Positions 24,781 through 33,563 of a stretch of DNA of 64,000 nucleotides are shown here, piece after piece. The stretch is taken from positions 124,001-188,000 of the forward strand of contig NZ_BMSF01000009.1 of assembly GCF_014649015.1 (NCBI RefSeq). Reading direction: 5' to 3'. The notes beneath the pieces were generated by a model. It ran no database searches. It saw only the letters and a list, made by a program, of their open reading frames with translations, and was not told where the DNA came from. How positions within the stretch are numbered: the stretch's first letter is position 1; the number at the start of each line of letters is the position of its first letter. A program made the position numbers and the translations under genes. The DNA comes from Streptomyces narbonensis. GTDB taxonomy: Bacteria; Actinomycetota; Actinomycetes; Streptomycetales; Streptomycetaceae.

Positions 24781-26619
24781 TCAGGCCTCTCGGTGGGGGA
24801 ATCCTGCTGGGCTCGGTGCCGCGGGCGGACCGTCGGCGACGGCCGGGCGCCGGAGCTTTCCGGTGGCGGTCCTGGGCGAATCGGCCTGGTCCAGCACGTG
24901 GACGTGCACCGGGGCCGCTCCGAAGCGCCGCCGCACCCGCTCGCGTACCCGCTCCGCCGCCTCGTCCGGCGAGACTCCCGGCCGGGGCCGGAAGAGGACC
25001 GCGAGCCCGACGGGGCCCGAGGAGCTGCCCGCGCGGCCCGTACCACCTGCGGGGTTCGTACCGTCCGCCGCGAGCGGTCGGGCGATGGTGAAGGACGGCA
25101 CCACGCAGGGGAGTTCCTCGACGGCGTCCTCGATCTCGTGGCCGTGCCACCGCCCGCCGCCGATGTCGATGATGCCGTCGGCCCGGCCGGTGACGGTGAG
25201 TTCGCCGTCCGCCACGAAGGCCAGGTCGTCGGTGACGAGCCAGCCGTCGGCCGAGAGCGGGGCCGGGCGAGCGACCCCGCCCACGAGGTACGTACGGGCG
25301 ACCGGTTCCCCGGTGATCTGGAGCCGGCCCACGACCCCGGCCGGCACCACCCGCCCCGCCTCGTCCACGACCCGTACGGACACCCCGGGCTGCGGCTTCC
25401 CGACCGGCACATGGCGCCGGGGCGGTCCGTCGGCGGGGCGGAAGACGCCGTCGACGACACCGGAGGCCGTCTCCGGCATGCCCCACCCGGGATGCACGGC
25501 GGTGGCCGGCAGCCCGTGCGGGGCCAGCGCCCCGACGAACCGCCGGACGACGCGGTCCTTGACCGCCTCGCCGCCGTTCATCACGTACCGGAGGCGGCTC
25601 AGGTCCCAGGACCGGTCCCGTACCTCGGCGAGCCGGTCGACGAGGAGCGCGAGGACGCGGTTGGGCGCCCAGGTGGTGTCGATCCGCTCGGCCTCGGCCA
25701 CGTCGAGCCAGCGCAGCGGGTCGGCGCGGACCCAGGCGGCGTCGGCGTGGACCTGGTGGCAGCCGAGGTAGACGTCCCGTACGTGGAACATGACGATCCC
25801 GCTGACGTGGTCGAGCGGCATCCGGTTGAGGCTGCGGGTGTCCGGGCCGAGGCCCCGCACGAGGGCGGTGCCGTGGGCCCGGGCGAGCACCTGGCGGTGG
25901 GTCAGTGGTACGGCCTTGGGCCGGCCGCCGCTGCCCGAGGTCAGGGTGAGCACCGCGGGATCGTCGGGCCGCGCCGAGAGCGGCTCGTGGGAACCGGCGG
26001 GTGGACGGGGGCCCTGACCGAGTGGTCGCAGCCCCTGCGGGGGCGGGCCGGGCGGCTCGTCGCCGAGCAGCCACGCCTCCCCGACGGCCCCGACCGCCTC
26101 GGCGAGCCCGGCGGCGCCGGAGCCGTACGACACGGGCAGCGGGACGAGCCCGCCGAGCACGCACGCCCAGAAGGCGGTGAGCAGGTCGCCGGTGCGGTTG
26201 GTGCGGATGATCACCCGCGCGCCGGGCCGCGCACCCGCGGCGGCGAGCTCCGCCGCCGTCCGTGCCGCGTCCGCGTACAGCTCGGCGTACGGTCTGCGGT
26301 CGGCCGTGCCCGCGCCGTCGATCACGACGACGCCGCGCGGGCCGCGCGCGGCTCGCCGCAGCGCCTCGCCGAGCGTGCCGACCGTCGGTGCCGTCAGCGG
26401 CCCGCCGCTCAGCTCGGCCCGGTCGGCCGGGCCCGCCGTCACCGCCCGGTCAGCCCGGTCCGCACGGTCCGCCAGGGCCGCCCGGTCCGCCGCGTCCGCC
26501 CGGTCCGCCGCGTCCGCCCGGTCCGTCAGGTCCATCCGGTCCGTCAGGTCCATCCGGTCCGTCGTGACCGCGGTGGCGGACGGGCCGCCGGCGGGCTGCG
26601 CGCGCGGGTGTCCGCTCAT
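24781..26619 (-). CDS. Adenylate-forming enzyme (fatty acyl-AMP ligase / AMP-binding family)
   Basis: 612 residues. The AMP-binding P-loop-like motif is LTLTSGSGGRPKAVPLTH; GWGMPETASG and VTDDLAFVADGELTVTGRADGIIDIGG follow; the C-terminal lysine motif RTATGKLRRP is intact. It activates a carboxylic acid as acyl-AMP. There is no carrier protein or condensing enzyme nearby, so the acceptor may be CoA, an amine or a carrier elsewhere. The first 70 residues are a non-conserved extension with hexapeptide repeats (TDRMDL, ADRADA) from an 18-bp array. ATG 26619 overlaps the upstream stop as ATGA. Confidence 0.85.
   Translation of the reverse strand: MSGHPRAQPAGGPSATAVTTDRMDLTDRMDLTDRADAADRADAADRAALADRADRADRAVTAGPADRAELSGGPLTAPTVGTLGEALRRAARGPRGVVVIDGAGTADRRPYAELYADAARTAAELAAAGARPGARVIIRTNRTGDLLTAFWACVLGGLVPLPVSYGSGAAGLAEAVGAVGEAWLLGDEPPGPPPQGLRPLGQGPRPPAGSHEPLSARPDDPAVLTLTSGSGGRPKAVPLTHRQVLARAHGTALVRGLGPDTRSLNRMPLDHVSGIVMFHVRDVYLGCHQVHADAAWVRADPLRWLDVAEAERIDTTWAPNRVLALLVDRLAEVRDRSWDLSRLRYVMNGGEAVKDRVVRRFVGALAPHGLPATAVHPGWGMPETASGVVDGVFRPADGPPRRHVPVGKPQPGVSVRVVDEAGRVVPAGVVGRLQITGEPVARTYLVGGVARPAPLSADGWLVTDDLAFVADGELTVTGRADGIIDIGGGRWHGHEIEDAVEELPCVVPSFTIARPLAADGTNPAGGTGRAGSSSGPVGLAVLFRPRPGVSPDEAAERVRERVRRRFGAAPVHVHVLDQADSPRTATGKLRRPAVADGPPAAPSPAGFPHREA
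26447..26572. repeat. Seven 18-bp tandem repeats in the ligase N-terminus
   Basis: The core CGGTCC (CGGTCA in the first unit) recurs exactly every 18 bp from 26447 to 26555, giving hexapeptide repeats with an Asp-Arg pair in the first ~70 codons of the adenylate-forming enzyme. The array is in frame, so copy changes would only lengthen or shorten the extension. Confidence 0.85.
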
Positions 26620-27827
26620 GCCACGATGCCCAGGCTGAAGGGGTTCGACGGGGTGCCGCCGAGCAGGTGCGCGCCGGCCGACTGGAGCACCTGGTCCTGG
26701 GCGATCACGTGCTGGCGCATCGTCGTCAGGTCGCGCAGCCAGCGGTCGAGCGGCGAGGGCCGGTAGACGGCCGTCGTCGCCACGAGGTCGTACAGCCTGC
26801 TGACGATGGCCCGGGCCACCCGGAAGGCGTTGACGCGTGCGAGGACGGTGTCCACCCGGTCGTCGCGGCCGATCTCGCCGCCCTTCTCCAGGATCTCGGC
26901 CTGCCTGCGCAGGCTGCCGTAGACGGCGTGCCGGGCGGCACCGAGTTCCATCTCCGACTCGGCGATCGCCATCTGTACGCGGTAGGTGTCGGCCCAGGGC
27001 GTGGCGGCGGCGCGGTCGGTCCGGCCGGCGGCCAGTTCCCGTACGTGGTCGAGCGCGGCCCTGGCCACGCCGAGCGGCACGCCGGGCATGTTGCGCAGGA
27101 TCGCCTCCGCCGTGGAGTGCGGGCCCTCGACGCGCGGGGCGCCGAGGCTGAAGGAGTGCTCCTCGGGGACGAAGAGGTCCTTGGCCTGGTAGTCGTTGCT
27201 CCCGCTGCCCGCGAGGCCGGTGGTGTGCCAGGTGTCGAGGACCTCGAACGCGTCGCGGCGGGCCAGCATGATGCGCCAGTGCCGGGGCGAGCCGTCGGGC
27301 CCCTGCTCGGGGCGTCCGTCCCGGTGGACGAAGCAGCCGGCCACGACCCAGTCGGCGTGGGTGATGCCGCTGCCGAACCCCCAGCGGCCGGTGACCCGGT
27401 AGCCGCCGGGCACCCGCTCGGCGCGGCCGAGCGGCAGGATCAGTCCTGCGGTGATGGCGTCGGGGTCGCTGAGCTCCTCCCGGGCGACGGACTCGGGCAG
27501 GAACTGGGCGTAGAGGGGTGTGTCCATGCCGATCATGGCGCACCAGGCGGCGGAGGCGTCGCCGCGGGCGAGGGTCTCCACCACCTCCGTCTGCTGGACG
27601 GAGTCGAGGCCCGGGCCGCCCTGTTCGGTGGGCACGCCCATGCGGAAGACGCCCGCGTCGCGCAGCTTCTCCACGACCGCGTCGGGCAGCCTGCGGGCCC
27701 GCTCGATGTCGTCGGAGAGGCCCCGCAGCACCGGGACGAGGTCCTCGGCGCGCCTGAGGAGCTCCTCCGGGGTGGTCGGCCGGGCGGGGGCGGGACGCCG
27801 GGCGGCGACCTCCTGTGAAGTGACCAT
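26616..27827 (-). CDS. Group D flavin monooxygenase (acyl-CoA dehydrogenase fold)
   Basis: 403 residues. The fold is that of acyl-CoA dehydrogenases, but the sequence matches the two-component monooxygenase branch (HsaA/DszC/VlmH type): RVTGRWGFGSGITHADWVV and DTWHTTGLAGSGSND are typical, with a C-terminal helical domain (PF08028-like). I see no catalytic Glu base of true dehydrogenases. It would hydroxylate a phenol, amine or similar substrate with FADH2 or FMNH2 supplied by the linked reductases. It is 4-bp coupled to the ligase gene. Confidence 0.83.
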   Translation of the reverse strand: MVTSQEVAARRPAPARPTTPEELLRRAEDLVPVLRGLSDDIERARRLPDAVVEKLRDAGVFRMGVPTEQGGPGLDSVQQTEVVETLARGDASAAWCAMIGMDTPLYAQFLPESVAREELSDPDAITAGLILPLGRAERVPGGYRVTGRWGFGSGITHADWVVAGCFVHRDGRPEQGPDGSPRHWRIMLARRDAFEVLDTWHTTGLAGSGSNDYQAKDLFVPEEHSFSLGAPRVEGPHSTAEAILRNMPGVPLGVARAALDHVRELAAGRTDRAAATPWADTYRVQMAIAESEMELGAARHAVYGSLRRQAEILEKGGEIGRDDRVDTVLARVNAFRVARAIVSRLYDLVATTAVYRPSPLDRWLRDLTTMRQHVIAQDQVLQSAGAHLLGGTPSNPFSLGIVA

Positions 27828-27872
27828 GTGCTGTAGTCCCCTGTCTCACTGGTGTCCGGTGGGCTTCCGCGG

Positions 27873-29387
27873 TCAGCGGTAACGTCCCGGCGCGATGGCG
27901 TTGTTGGGGTCGAGTACGGCTTTGAGCCGACGGGTCAGGGCGAGGGCTCCGGGGTCGGCGGCGAGGGCGTCGCGCCGGTGGGCGTGGTCGGCATCCAGCC
28001 GGTACGGTGCGAAGCCGGCGTCGGCGAACGACGTGTGGAGCACGTCCAGCGCGCGGTGGGCCCGCTCGGGTGCGTCCCCCTCGCGGGGGAACTTCATCGC
28101 CACCACGCAGTCGATGAGGTCGGGGCCGAGGAGATGGAGCGTCGCCGAGAGGCGGGTGCCGGTCGCGGCGGCCGCCTCCCTCAGCAGTCCGTCCGCGCGG
28201 GAGACGTCGGCTCCGGTGAACGGCAGCAGCGGCAGAAAGAAGACGAACCCGGTCTCCGCGTCGACGCGGTCCGCGGGCACGCCCATCTTGGCCCGGAAGA
28301 GGACGTCGGCGATGTCGGGGTCGCCGGCGTAGCCGCGCTCCACCAGCCGGGCGACCTCGTGGTTCGGGTGGCCGGGGTCGATCGCCTCGACCGCCGTGAC
28401 CTGGGTGAAGAGGCCCGAGCGGCGGGCCTCGGCGGTCAGGATGCCGGTGAGGGCTTCGACGGCCTCGGCCGTGCCGTCGACGGGGAGGTGCACCAGGAAC
28501 TCACCCTCGGAGCCGCCGTACGAGCGGGCCGCCGCCGGGTCGTAGATCCTCGGGACCCCCCGGGTGAGGCCCTGGGCGACCCAGCGGCGCACCGCGTCGG
28601 TCGCCGCGCCCAGCGCGGACTGCGGGAAGTCGAGCCGGACCACGCGCAGCGCCTCGGGCCGGGGGGCCAGCCGGATCACCGCGGCGGTGACCACGCCGAG
28701 GGAGGACTGGACGAAGAGCGGCAGCGGCGAAGGGCCCAGGCCGTGCGGGTAGACCGGTGCGGTGCGGCCTTCGGTGGGCCACCAGCCGACCCGTACGGTC
28801 TCGCCGTCCGGCAGCACCACCTCCAGGCCCGCGAGGTCGTCGGTGCGCTGGCCGCGCAGGCCGACGCCGCGGTCCAGGGCGTTACCGAGGACGCTGGTGG
28901 CGGCGGCGGAGACCGTGACGTTGACGAGGCGCGGGGTGTGGGCGAGGAGCCGGGAGAGGTGGCCCTGGGTGACCCCGGGCTCGACGACGGCCCAGCCGGC
29001 CTCCAGGTCGAGCTCGCGGACCCTGTCGAGGCCGCCGAGGTCGAGGACGACGACGTCGTCGTCGGCCGGTTCGCGGGAGCCCAGACCCCAGTTGCGGCCG
29101 GTGCTGACGACGTGGAGGCTGCCCGACTCGGGGTCGCCCGCGAAGAGTTCGACGAGTTCGGGGACCTGCTCGGCGGTGGCGGGCCGGAGCACGGCGGCGA
29201 TCCGGCGGGCGCGGAAGAGACCGGCGTTGGGGCCGAGGAGGCGGGTCGCCCACTCGTCGCTCCCGGGGAGCGACATCCGGTCGTCGCCGAGGATGCGGGC
29301 GGCCGCGTCCAGCGCCTTGCGCAGTGCGGGGTTCACGGGGACGGGCGGGGCGGCGGGTTCGCCGGCGGCCCTGGACTGTTCGGTCAT
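27873..29387 (-). CDS. FAD-linked oxidase of the VAO/p-cresol methylhydroxylase family
   Basis: 504 residues from ATG 29387, which follows GGGAGACC. The FAD-binding PP-loop region reads HVVSTGRNWGLGSREP and the second part TVSAAATSVLGNALDRGVG; the C-terminal cap ends AVLDPNNAIAPGRYR, the form seen in 4-cresol dehydrogenase-like proteins. Such enzymes oxidise para-alkyl or para-hydroxymethyl phenols by hydride removal, which would fit the tyrosine-pathway gene on the other side of the promoter. The exact substrate is unknown. Confidence 0.85.
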   Translation of the reverse strand: MTEQSRAAGEPAAPPVPVNPALRKALDAAARILGDDRMSLPGSDEWATRLLGPNAGLFRARRIAAVLRPATAEQVPELVELFAGDPESGSLHVVSTGRNWGLGSREPADDDVVVLDLGGLDRVRELDLEAGWAVVEPGVTQGHLSRLLAHTPRLVNVTVSAAATSVLGNALDRGVGLRGQRTDDLAGLEVVLPDGETVRVGWWPTEGRTAPVYPHGLGPSPLPLFVQSSLGVVTAAVIRLAPRPEALRVVRLDFPQSALGAATDAVRRWVAQGLTRGVPRIYDPAAARSYGGSEGEFLVHLPVDGTAEAVEALTGILTAEARRSGLFTQVTAVEAIDPGHPNHEVARLVERGYAGDPDIADVLFRAKMGVPADRVDAETGFVFFLPLLPFTGADVSRADGLLREAAAATGTRLSATLHLLGPDLIDCVVAMKFPREGDAPERAHRALDVLHTSFADAGFAPYRLDADHAHRRDALAADPGALALTRRLKAVLDPNNAIAPGRYR

Positions 29388-29483
29388 GGTGGTCTCCCTG
29401 GACGGACGGTGTGGGGCGCGCACCCCGGATGCGTCACGGAATGGCGCTACGCGGACGAGTACGGGGCCGGCATCGGGGCCCGG

Positions 29484-29984
29484 TCACGGACCGGTCGCCG
29501 GGGTGAGCGCCCCGTGCAGGAAGACGAGGGGGTCCTGCGGTGCGCGCACCCCGGTGGCCAGGACGGTGCCGATCACCATGAGGTGGTCGCCGACCGTGAA
29601 CGAGTCGGCGAGCGCGCACTCCATCCAGCCGGGCCCGTCGAAGAGGAGGGATCCGGTGTGCGGCCCCGGTACGGCGGTCAGGGCGGCCAGCGCCTCGGTC
29701 CGGCTCTCCCGTGAGCCGGCGAGGCGGCGGGCGGTCTCCGCGCCGTCGGCGGCCAGGATCGACACGCCCCACCGCCCGGAGGCGAGGAGATCGGTGAGGA
29801 AGGCCGACCCGTGACGCAGGGAGAGCGACACGAGCGGGGGGTCGAAGGAGACGGGGACGAGCGAGTTGACCGTGATGGCGTCGTGGCGACGCCCGTCCGG
29901 GCCGCCGGGGGTCTCGGTCCAGGTGCTCACCACCCCGACGCCGGTGGCGAAGTGCCGCATCACCGTGCGCAGATCGAGTTCCAC
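29484..29984 (-). CDS. Flavin reductase, second copy
   Basis: 166 residues from GTG 29984, which has the strong site AAGGAGGAACACC. It shares the layout of flavin reductase 1 (MRHFATGVGVVSTW, ITVNSLVPVSFDPPLVSLSL, VIGTVLATGVRAPQDPLVF) and is about half identical by eye, so the two are paralogues. It is the first gene of the operon. Two reductases match the two reductase-dependent oxygenases of the operon. Confidence 0.9.
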   Translation of the reverse strand: MELDLRTVMRHFATGVGVVSTWTETPGGPDGRRHDAITVNSLVPVSFDPPLVSLSLRHGSAFLTDLLASGRWGVSILAADGAETARRLAGSRESRTEALAALTAVPGPHTGSLLFDGPGWMECALADSFTVGDHLMVIGTVLATGVRAPQDPLVFLHGALTPATGP

Positions 29985-30253
29985 GGTGTTCCTCCTTCGT
30001 TCGCTGACGGCCCCTTGGCGACAGCAAGTTATGGGCCGCCGCCGGGCGACTGTGCTGTCCCCGCGCATGCGCTCTGTCGCGTTCGCGAATGCCCGAAGTG
30101 CGCTGATGCGGTACTTGCCGTGCGCGGTCGGCCGAGAATCGGCCACCCGGTTGCGGTCAGACTGCGAGCGTCGCGGAGGAGGAGCGGCCGGACCGGTGTT
30201 CCACCGGGGCCGGTGGCTCCCGCGCACCGACGAACCGGCCATGAGGGGGAACA
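29985..30253. promoter_or_regulatory. Divergent promoter region of the flavoenzyme cluster
   Basis: 269 bp between the operon's first gene and the divergent prephenate dehydrogenase. It is locally less GC-rich around 30020-30130. I could not assign a -10/-35 pair or a clear palindrome; no pathway-specific regulator gene is nearby. Confidence 0.45.
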
Positions 30254-31342
30254 GTGATTCGCACTGCGGCAGTCGTGGGGACCGGCACGTCCGTGGGACT
30301 CGCGCTGACCCGCCGCGGCGTGCACGTCCATCTGCTCGACGCCGACGAGTCGGCGGCGCGGGTGGCCGCGGCGCGCGGGGCCGGCGTCTTCGGCCCGCCT
30401 CCCGAACCGGTCGACCTGGCCGTCGTCGCCGTTCCGCCGACGCGGGTGGCGCAGGTGCTTGCCGACCAGCAGCGCCGTGCCCTCGCCCACGCCTACACGG
30501 ATGTGGCGAGCGTCAAGTCGGCGACGGCGCTGGCCGTCTCGCACACGGGGGTGCACCGGCCGAGCTATGTGGGCGGCCATCCCATGGCGGGGAGCGAGCG
30601 GTCCGGTCCGCTGGCAGCCCGTGCCGGGCTCTTCGAGGGGCGCACCTGGGTCCTGACCCCCGGCCCCGAGACCTCCTCGGGCACGCTGAACCGGGTGCTC
30701 GCCGCCGTCGCGCTGTGTGGGGCCGTGCCCCTGGTGATGGAGCCGGGTGCGCACGACCGGGCGGTGGCCCTCGTCTCCCACGCGCCGCACCTCGTGGCGA
30801 CGCTGATGGCGGCACGCCTCGGTGGGGCGTCCCGGGAGGCGCTCGCCCTGGCCGGGCAGGGGGTGCGGGACGTCATCCGGGTGGCAGGGGGCGCTCCGGC
30901 GCTGTGGACGGACATCGTCCGGTCCAACGGTCCGGCCATCGCGGAGATCCTCGGCGACCTGCGCAAGGACCTGGAGGCGCTGACCCGCGCGCTGAACGCC
31001 CTTGAGGTGTCGGGCCCGGAGTCGGAGGAGGCCCTGGCCTCGCTCGGCGACCTGCTGGAGCGGGGCCGGGAGGGCTGGGAGGCGGTGTACGAGCCCGGGG
31101 GCCGGGTCGCCGTGGAGCGCGTGACGCTGACGGTCCCGCTGGACGGCGGGCCCGGTGAGGTCGACCGGCTGATCGACGCGGCGGAGGTCTCGGGCATCGA
31201 CGCGGACGGCATCAGGCTGAGTTGGTCCGACGAGGACACGGAGCTCTCGGCCCTGCTCGCGGCGCCCGTCCCCACGGCCGAGGCGGTCCGCCGCCGGCTC
31301 GCGGACGACGGCTGGCGGGTGACGGTGGCGGCGGGGTCCTGA
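30254..31342 (+). CDS. Prephenate dehydrogenase (TyrA-type) with shortened glycine loop
   Basis: 362 residues. The family signature is clear: YTDVASVKSATALAV, YVGGHPMAGSERSGPLAA, EPGAHDRAVALVSHAPHLVATLMAA, and LWTDIVRSN. It converts prephenate to 4-hydroxyphenylpyruvate with NAD(P)+, in the cytoplasm. The nucleotide loop reads VVGTGTSVGLAL, three residues shorter than the usual GTGLIGTSxGLAL form. The C-terminal 80 residues resemble a degenerate ACT domain. Divergent from the flavoenzyme operon, it probably boosts tyrosine-type precursor supply. Start GTG 30254 follows GAGGGGA. Confidence 0.87.
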   Translation: MIRTAAVVGTGTSVGLALTRRGVHVHLLDADESAARVAAARGAGVFGPPPEPVDLAVVAVPPTRVAQVLADQQRRALAHAYTDVASVKSATALAVSHTGVHRPSYVGGHPMAGSERSGPLAARAGLFEGRTWVLTPGPETSSGTLNRVLAAVALCGAVPLVMEPGAHDRAVALVSHAPHLVATLMAARLGGASREALALAGQGVRDVIRVAGGAPALWTDIVRSNGPAIAEILGDLRKDLEALTRALNALEVSGPESEEALASLGDLLERGREGWEAVYEPGGRVAVERVTLTVPLDGGPGEVDRLIDAAEVSGIDADGIRLSWSDEDTELSALLAAPVPTAEAVRRRLADDGWRVTVAAGS

Positions 31343-31377
31343 GCGGTTCCCGTTCCGTTTCGCACGCGGCGGGACCG

Positions 31378-31409
31378 CGACGCCGGGCCGCCGTACCGGC
31401 CCGGCGTCG
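31378..31409. terminator. Bidirectional terminator
   Basis: 13-bp perfect inverted repeat (31378-31390 and 31397-31409, 6-nt loop) between the convergent prephenate dehydrogenase and luciferase-like genes. Confidence 0.8.
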
Positions 31410-31430
31410 TCGTGTCCGCCCGCCCGTCGC

Positions 31431-31550
31431 TCAATCCGCCGTCGCTCGGTCCGCCGACCTTCGGTCCGTCGCCGCTCGGTCCGTCGCCGAAAGGTCCGTC
31501 GACCTTCCGTCCGTCGCCGCTCGGTCCGCCGTCGCTCGGTCCGCCGTCGC
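31431..31550. repeat. Eight 15-bp tandem repeats at the 3' end of the luciferase-like gene
   Basis: Units of the form TCGGTCCGTCGCCGC occur eight times in register and encode pentapeptides such as ATADR, AATDR and RSADR. The outermost unit reads TCAATCC instead of TCGGTCC, and this change creates the stop codon of the gene. Confidence 0.9.
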
Positions 31551-32621
31551 TACGTCGGCCGGCAACCCGTAGGCGTCGGCTATGAGTTCGTAGGAGCGTA
31601 CGCGGAAGTCGGGGCCGTGCGCGTTCATGGCGAGCATCAGCTCGTCGGCGCCGGTCCGCTTCTGGAGCTCGTCCAGGCCGGCCCTGACCTCGTCGGCCGT
31701 GCCGTACAGGGCGTTGTCGAGCCAGGTGCCGAGGACCGCCCGCTCCTGCTCGGTGAAGACGTGACGGTCGGCCTCCTCGGGTGTCGGGACCAGCCCCGGA
31801 CGGCCGCTTCGCAGCCGTACCGTGGCGAGCGCCCCGGTGAGCGCCTGCCGCCGCGCCTCGTCGGCGTCGTCCCCGGCGAAGGCGAAGACGCCGAGCGCGA
31901 CGTACGGCTCGGCCAGGGTCTCGGACGGCCGGAAGCTCGACCGGTAGAGCTCCAGGGCCGGGAGCGTGTTGCGCGCGGAGAAGTGGTGGGCGAAGGCGAA
32001 CGGCAGGCCCAACCGGCCGGCGAGGCGGGCGGAGAAGCCCGAGGAGCCGAGCAGCCACACCTGCGGCTGTCCCACCTCGCCCTGTACGGGGCCGGGCACG
32101 GCGTGGATGCGTCGGTAGGGGTGCCCGTCGGGGAAGTCGTCGCGGAGGAAGCGGATGAGCTCGGCCACCTCGGCCGGGAAGTCGTCGCTCTCCGCTCCGC
32201 CGGCCCGCCGCAGTGCCGCCGCGGTGGCTCCGTCGGTGCCGGGCGCACGGCCGAGGCCGAGGTCGATGCGCCCCGGCGCGAGCGCCTCCAGGGTGCCGAA
32301 CTGCTCGGCGACCACGAGAGGGGCGTGGTTGGGGAGCATCACTCCGCCGGAGCCGAGTCGGAGGGTGCTGGTCCGGGCCGCAAGGTGGGCGAGGATGACG
32401 GCCGGGCTGCTGCTGGAGATGCCCGGCATGGAGTGGTGTTCGGCCACCCAGTACCGGTGCAGGCCGCGGGCCTCGGCCAGTCGGGCCAGCCGCACCGAGG
32501 CCTGGAGCGCCTCCCGGGCCGTGGTGCCCTCGCCGACGGCCGCGAGGTCGAGTACGGACAGCGGGACGGGGGCGGACCCCCGGGCCGTGCCACGGATGAA
32601 TTCGCTCTGGGACGCAGTCAT
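31431..32621 (-). CDS. Luciferase-like (LLM) flavin-dependent oxidoreductase, MsnO8 type
   Basis: 396 residues. The luciferase-family barrel is marked by LSVLDLAAVGEGTTAREAL, YWVAEHHSMPGISSSSPAV, RLGSGGVMLPNHAPLVVAEQFGTL and LGLGRAPGTDG. ATG 32621 is preferred to one 24 codons upstream because the conserved part begins just after it. The last 40 residues are pentapeptide repeats from a 15-bp array and are unlikely to be part of the enzyme fold. It converges on the prephenate dehydrogenase gene; membership of the flavoenzyme cluster is possible but not shown. Confidence 0.85.
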   Translation of the reverse strand: MTASQSEFIRGTARGSAPVPLSVLDLAAVGEGTTAREALQASVRLARLAEARGLHRYWVAEHHSMPGISSSSPAVILAHLAARTSTLRLGSGGVMLPNHAPLVVAEQFGTLEALAPGRIDLGLGRAPGTDGATAAALRRAGGAESDDFPAEVAELIRFLRDDFPDGHPYRRIHAVPGPVQGEVGQPQVWLLGSSGFSARLAGRLGLPFAFAHHFSARNTLPALELYRSSFRPSETLAEPYVALGVFAFAGDDADEARRQALTGALATVRLRSGRPGLVPTPEEADRHVFTEQERAVLGTWLDNALYGTADEVRAGLDELQKRTGADELMLAMNAHGPDFRVRSYELIADAYGLPADVATADRATADRAATDGRSTDLSATDRAATDRRSADRATAD

Positions 32622-32823
32622 GCCCGCGAGAACGGCCGGCCGTCGCCCAACATTCCCAACCCACTCAGTAGGGAATGAAGTTTGGCCGAACACCCACGTG
32701 GAGGGGCCGGTCCGCCCGTCTTGCGGAAGTGAGCGGAGACGAGGTGAATCCTTTCCGGTCCTCCCCGACTCCTATGTGCGTGTACCGGCCGCACGGGCCG
32801 GTACGAAACAGGAGGAGACGGCC

Positions 32824-32913
32824 ATGATGGTCACCGCACTCGTCGTACTCGGAGTCGTGCTCGTGGGCGCGTGCAGCTGGCACCTGACGCGCCGCTACCG
32901 GAGCCGGGGCTGA
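32824..32913 (+). CDS. 29-residue single-span membrane peptide
   Basis: ATG 32824 lies 7 bp after AGGAGGAG. The product is one hydrophobic helix (VTALVVLGVVLVGACSW) followed by a basic tail (HLTRRYRSRG), giving a likely N-out, C-in orientation. It resembles no named family I know. It ends 50 bp before the ECF sigma gene and may be co-transcribed with it. Confidence 0.55.
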   Translation: MMVTALVVLGVVLVGACSWHLTRRYRSRG

Positions 32914-32963
32914 CCGGCCCCCGCGCCACGGGCCACCCGCCGAGCATGAGTTATGAGTAGGAC

Positions 32964-33563
32964 ATGAACCGACGCTTCACCTGGCCGGACGAGCGGCTGA
33001 TCAAGGCCGCCCAGGACGGCGACGTCAACTCTCTGACCACCGTCGTCGTGCAGTCGCAACCGCACGTGCGCAAGTTCGCCCTGTCGCTGTGCGCCTCCCC
33101 GCAGGACGCGGAGGACGCCGCACAGGAGGCGCTGATCATCCTCTACCGGAAGATCGGCACCCTGCGGGCGACGGGCGCGCTCGCCTCCTGGATGTTCCGG
33201 ATCGTCCGGAACGAATGTCTCCGGCAGGTACGGCTGCTCGCCGCGCGCCGCGAAGGGGCGCCGGACGAACCGGAGGCGCCCGAGGGGCCGTCCGCCGAGG
33301 AGTCGGTGCTGCACAGGCTGGAGGTGGAGCGGATCGCCGCCGCGGTCGGCGCCCTCCCCCGTGAGCAGCGGCAGGTGCTGATCATGCGGGACATCCAGGG
33401 CCTGCCGGGCAGGACCGTCGCGGACGCGCTCGGCCTGAGCGGCGCGGCGATGAAGTCCCGCCTGCACAGGGCCCGCACGAATCTGCGCCACTCCCTGGCG
33501 ACGACCGGCCATGCGACCGGTCCCGCCGCCGACCCACCAGTGGGAGGAGACCCACGACCGTGA
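32964..33563 (+). CDS. ECF-type RNA polymerase sigma factor
   Basis: 199 residues. Region 2 reads DAEDAAQEALIILYRKIGTLRATGALASWMFRIVRNE (in parts) and region 4 reads LPREQRQVLIMRDIQGLPGRTVADALGLSGAAMKSRLHRAR. It has no SnoaL tail. Its stop overlaps the GTG of the next gene (GTGA), so the following membrane protein is probably its regulator or a coupled partner. The cognate promoter was not identified. Confidence 0.92.
   Translation: MNRRFTWPDERLIKAAQDGDVNSLTTVVVQSQPHVRKFALSLCASPQDAEDAAQEALIILYRKIGTLRATGALASWMFRIVRNECLRQVRLLAARREGAPDEPEAPEGPSAEESVLHRLEVERIAAAVGALPREQRQVLIMRDIQGLPGRTVADALGLSGAAMKSRLHRARTNLRHSLATTGHATGPAADPPVGGDPRP

Noticed and set aside
26616..27827. True acyl-CoA dehydrogenase
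   Set aside because: The HTTGLAGSGSND signature and absence of a visible catalytic Glu fit the group D monooxygenase branch; the linked flavin reductases agree.
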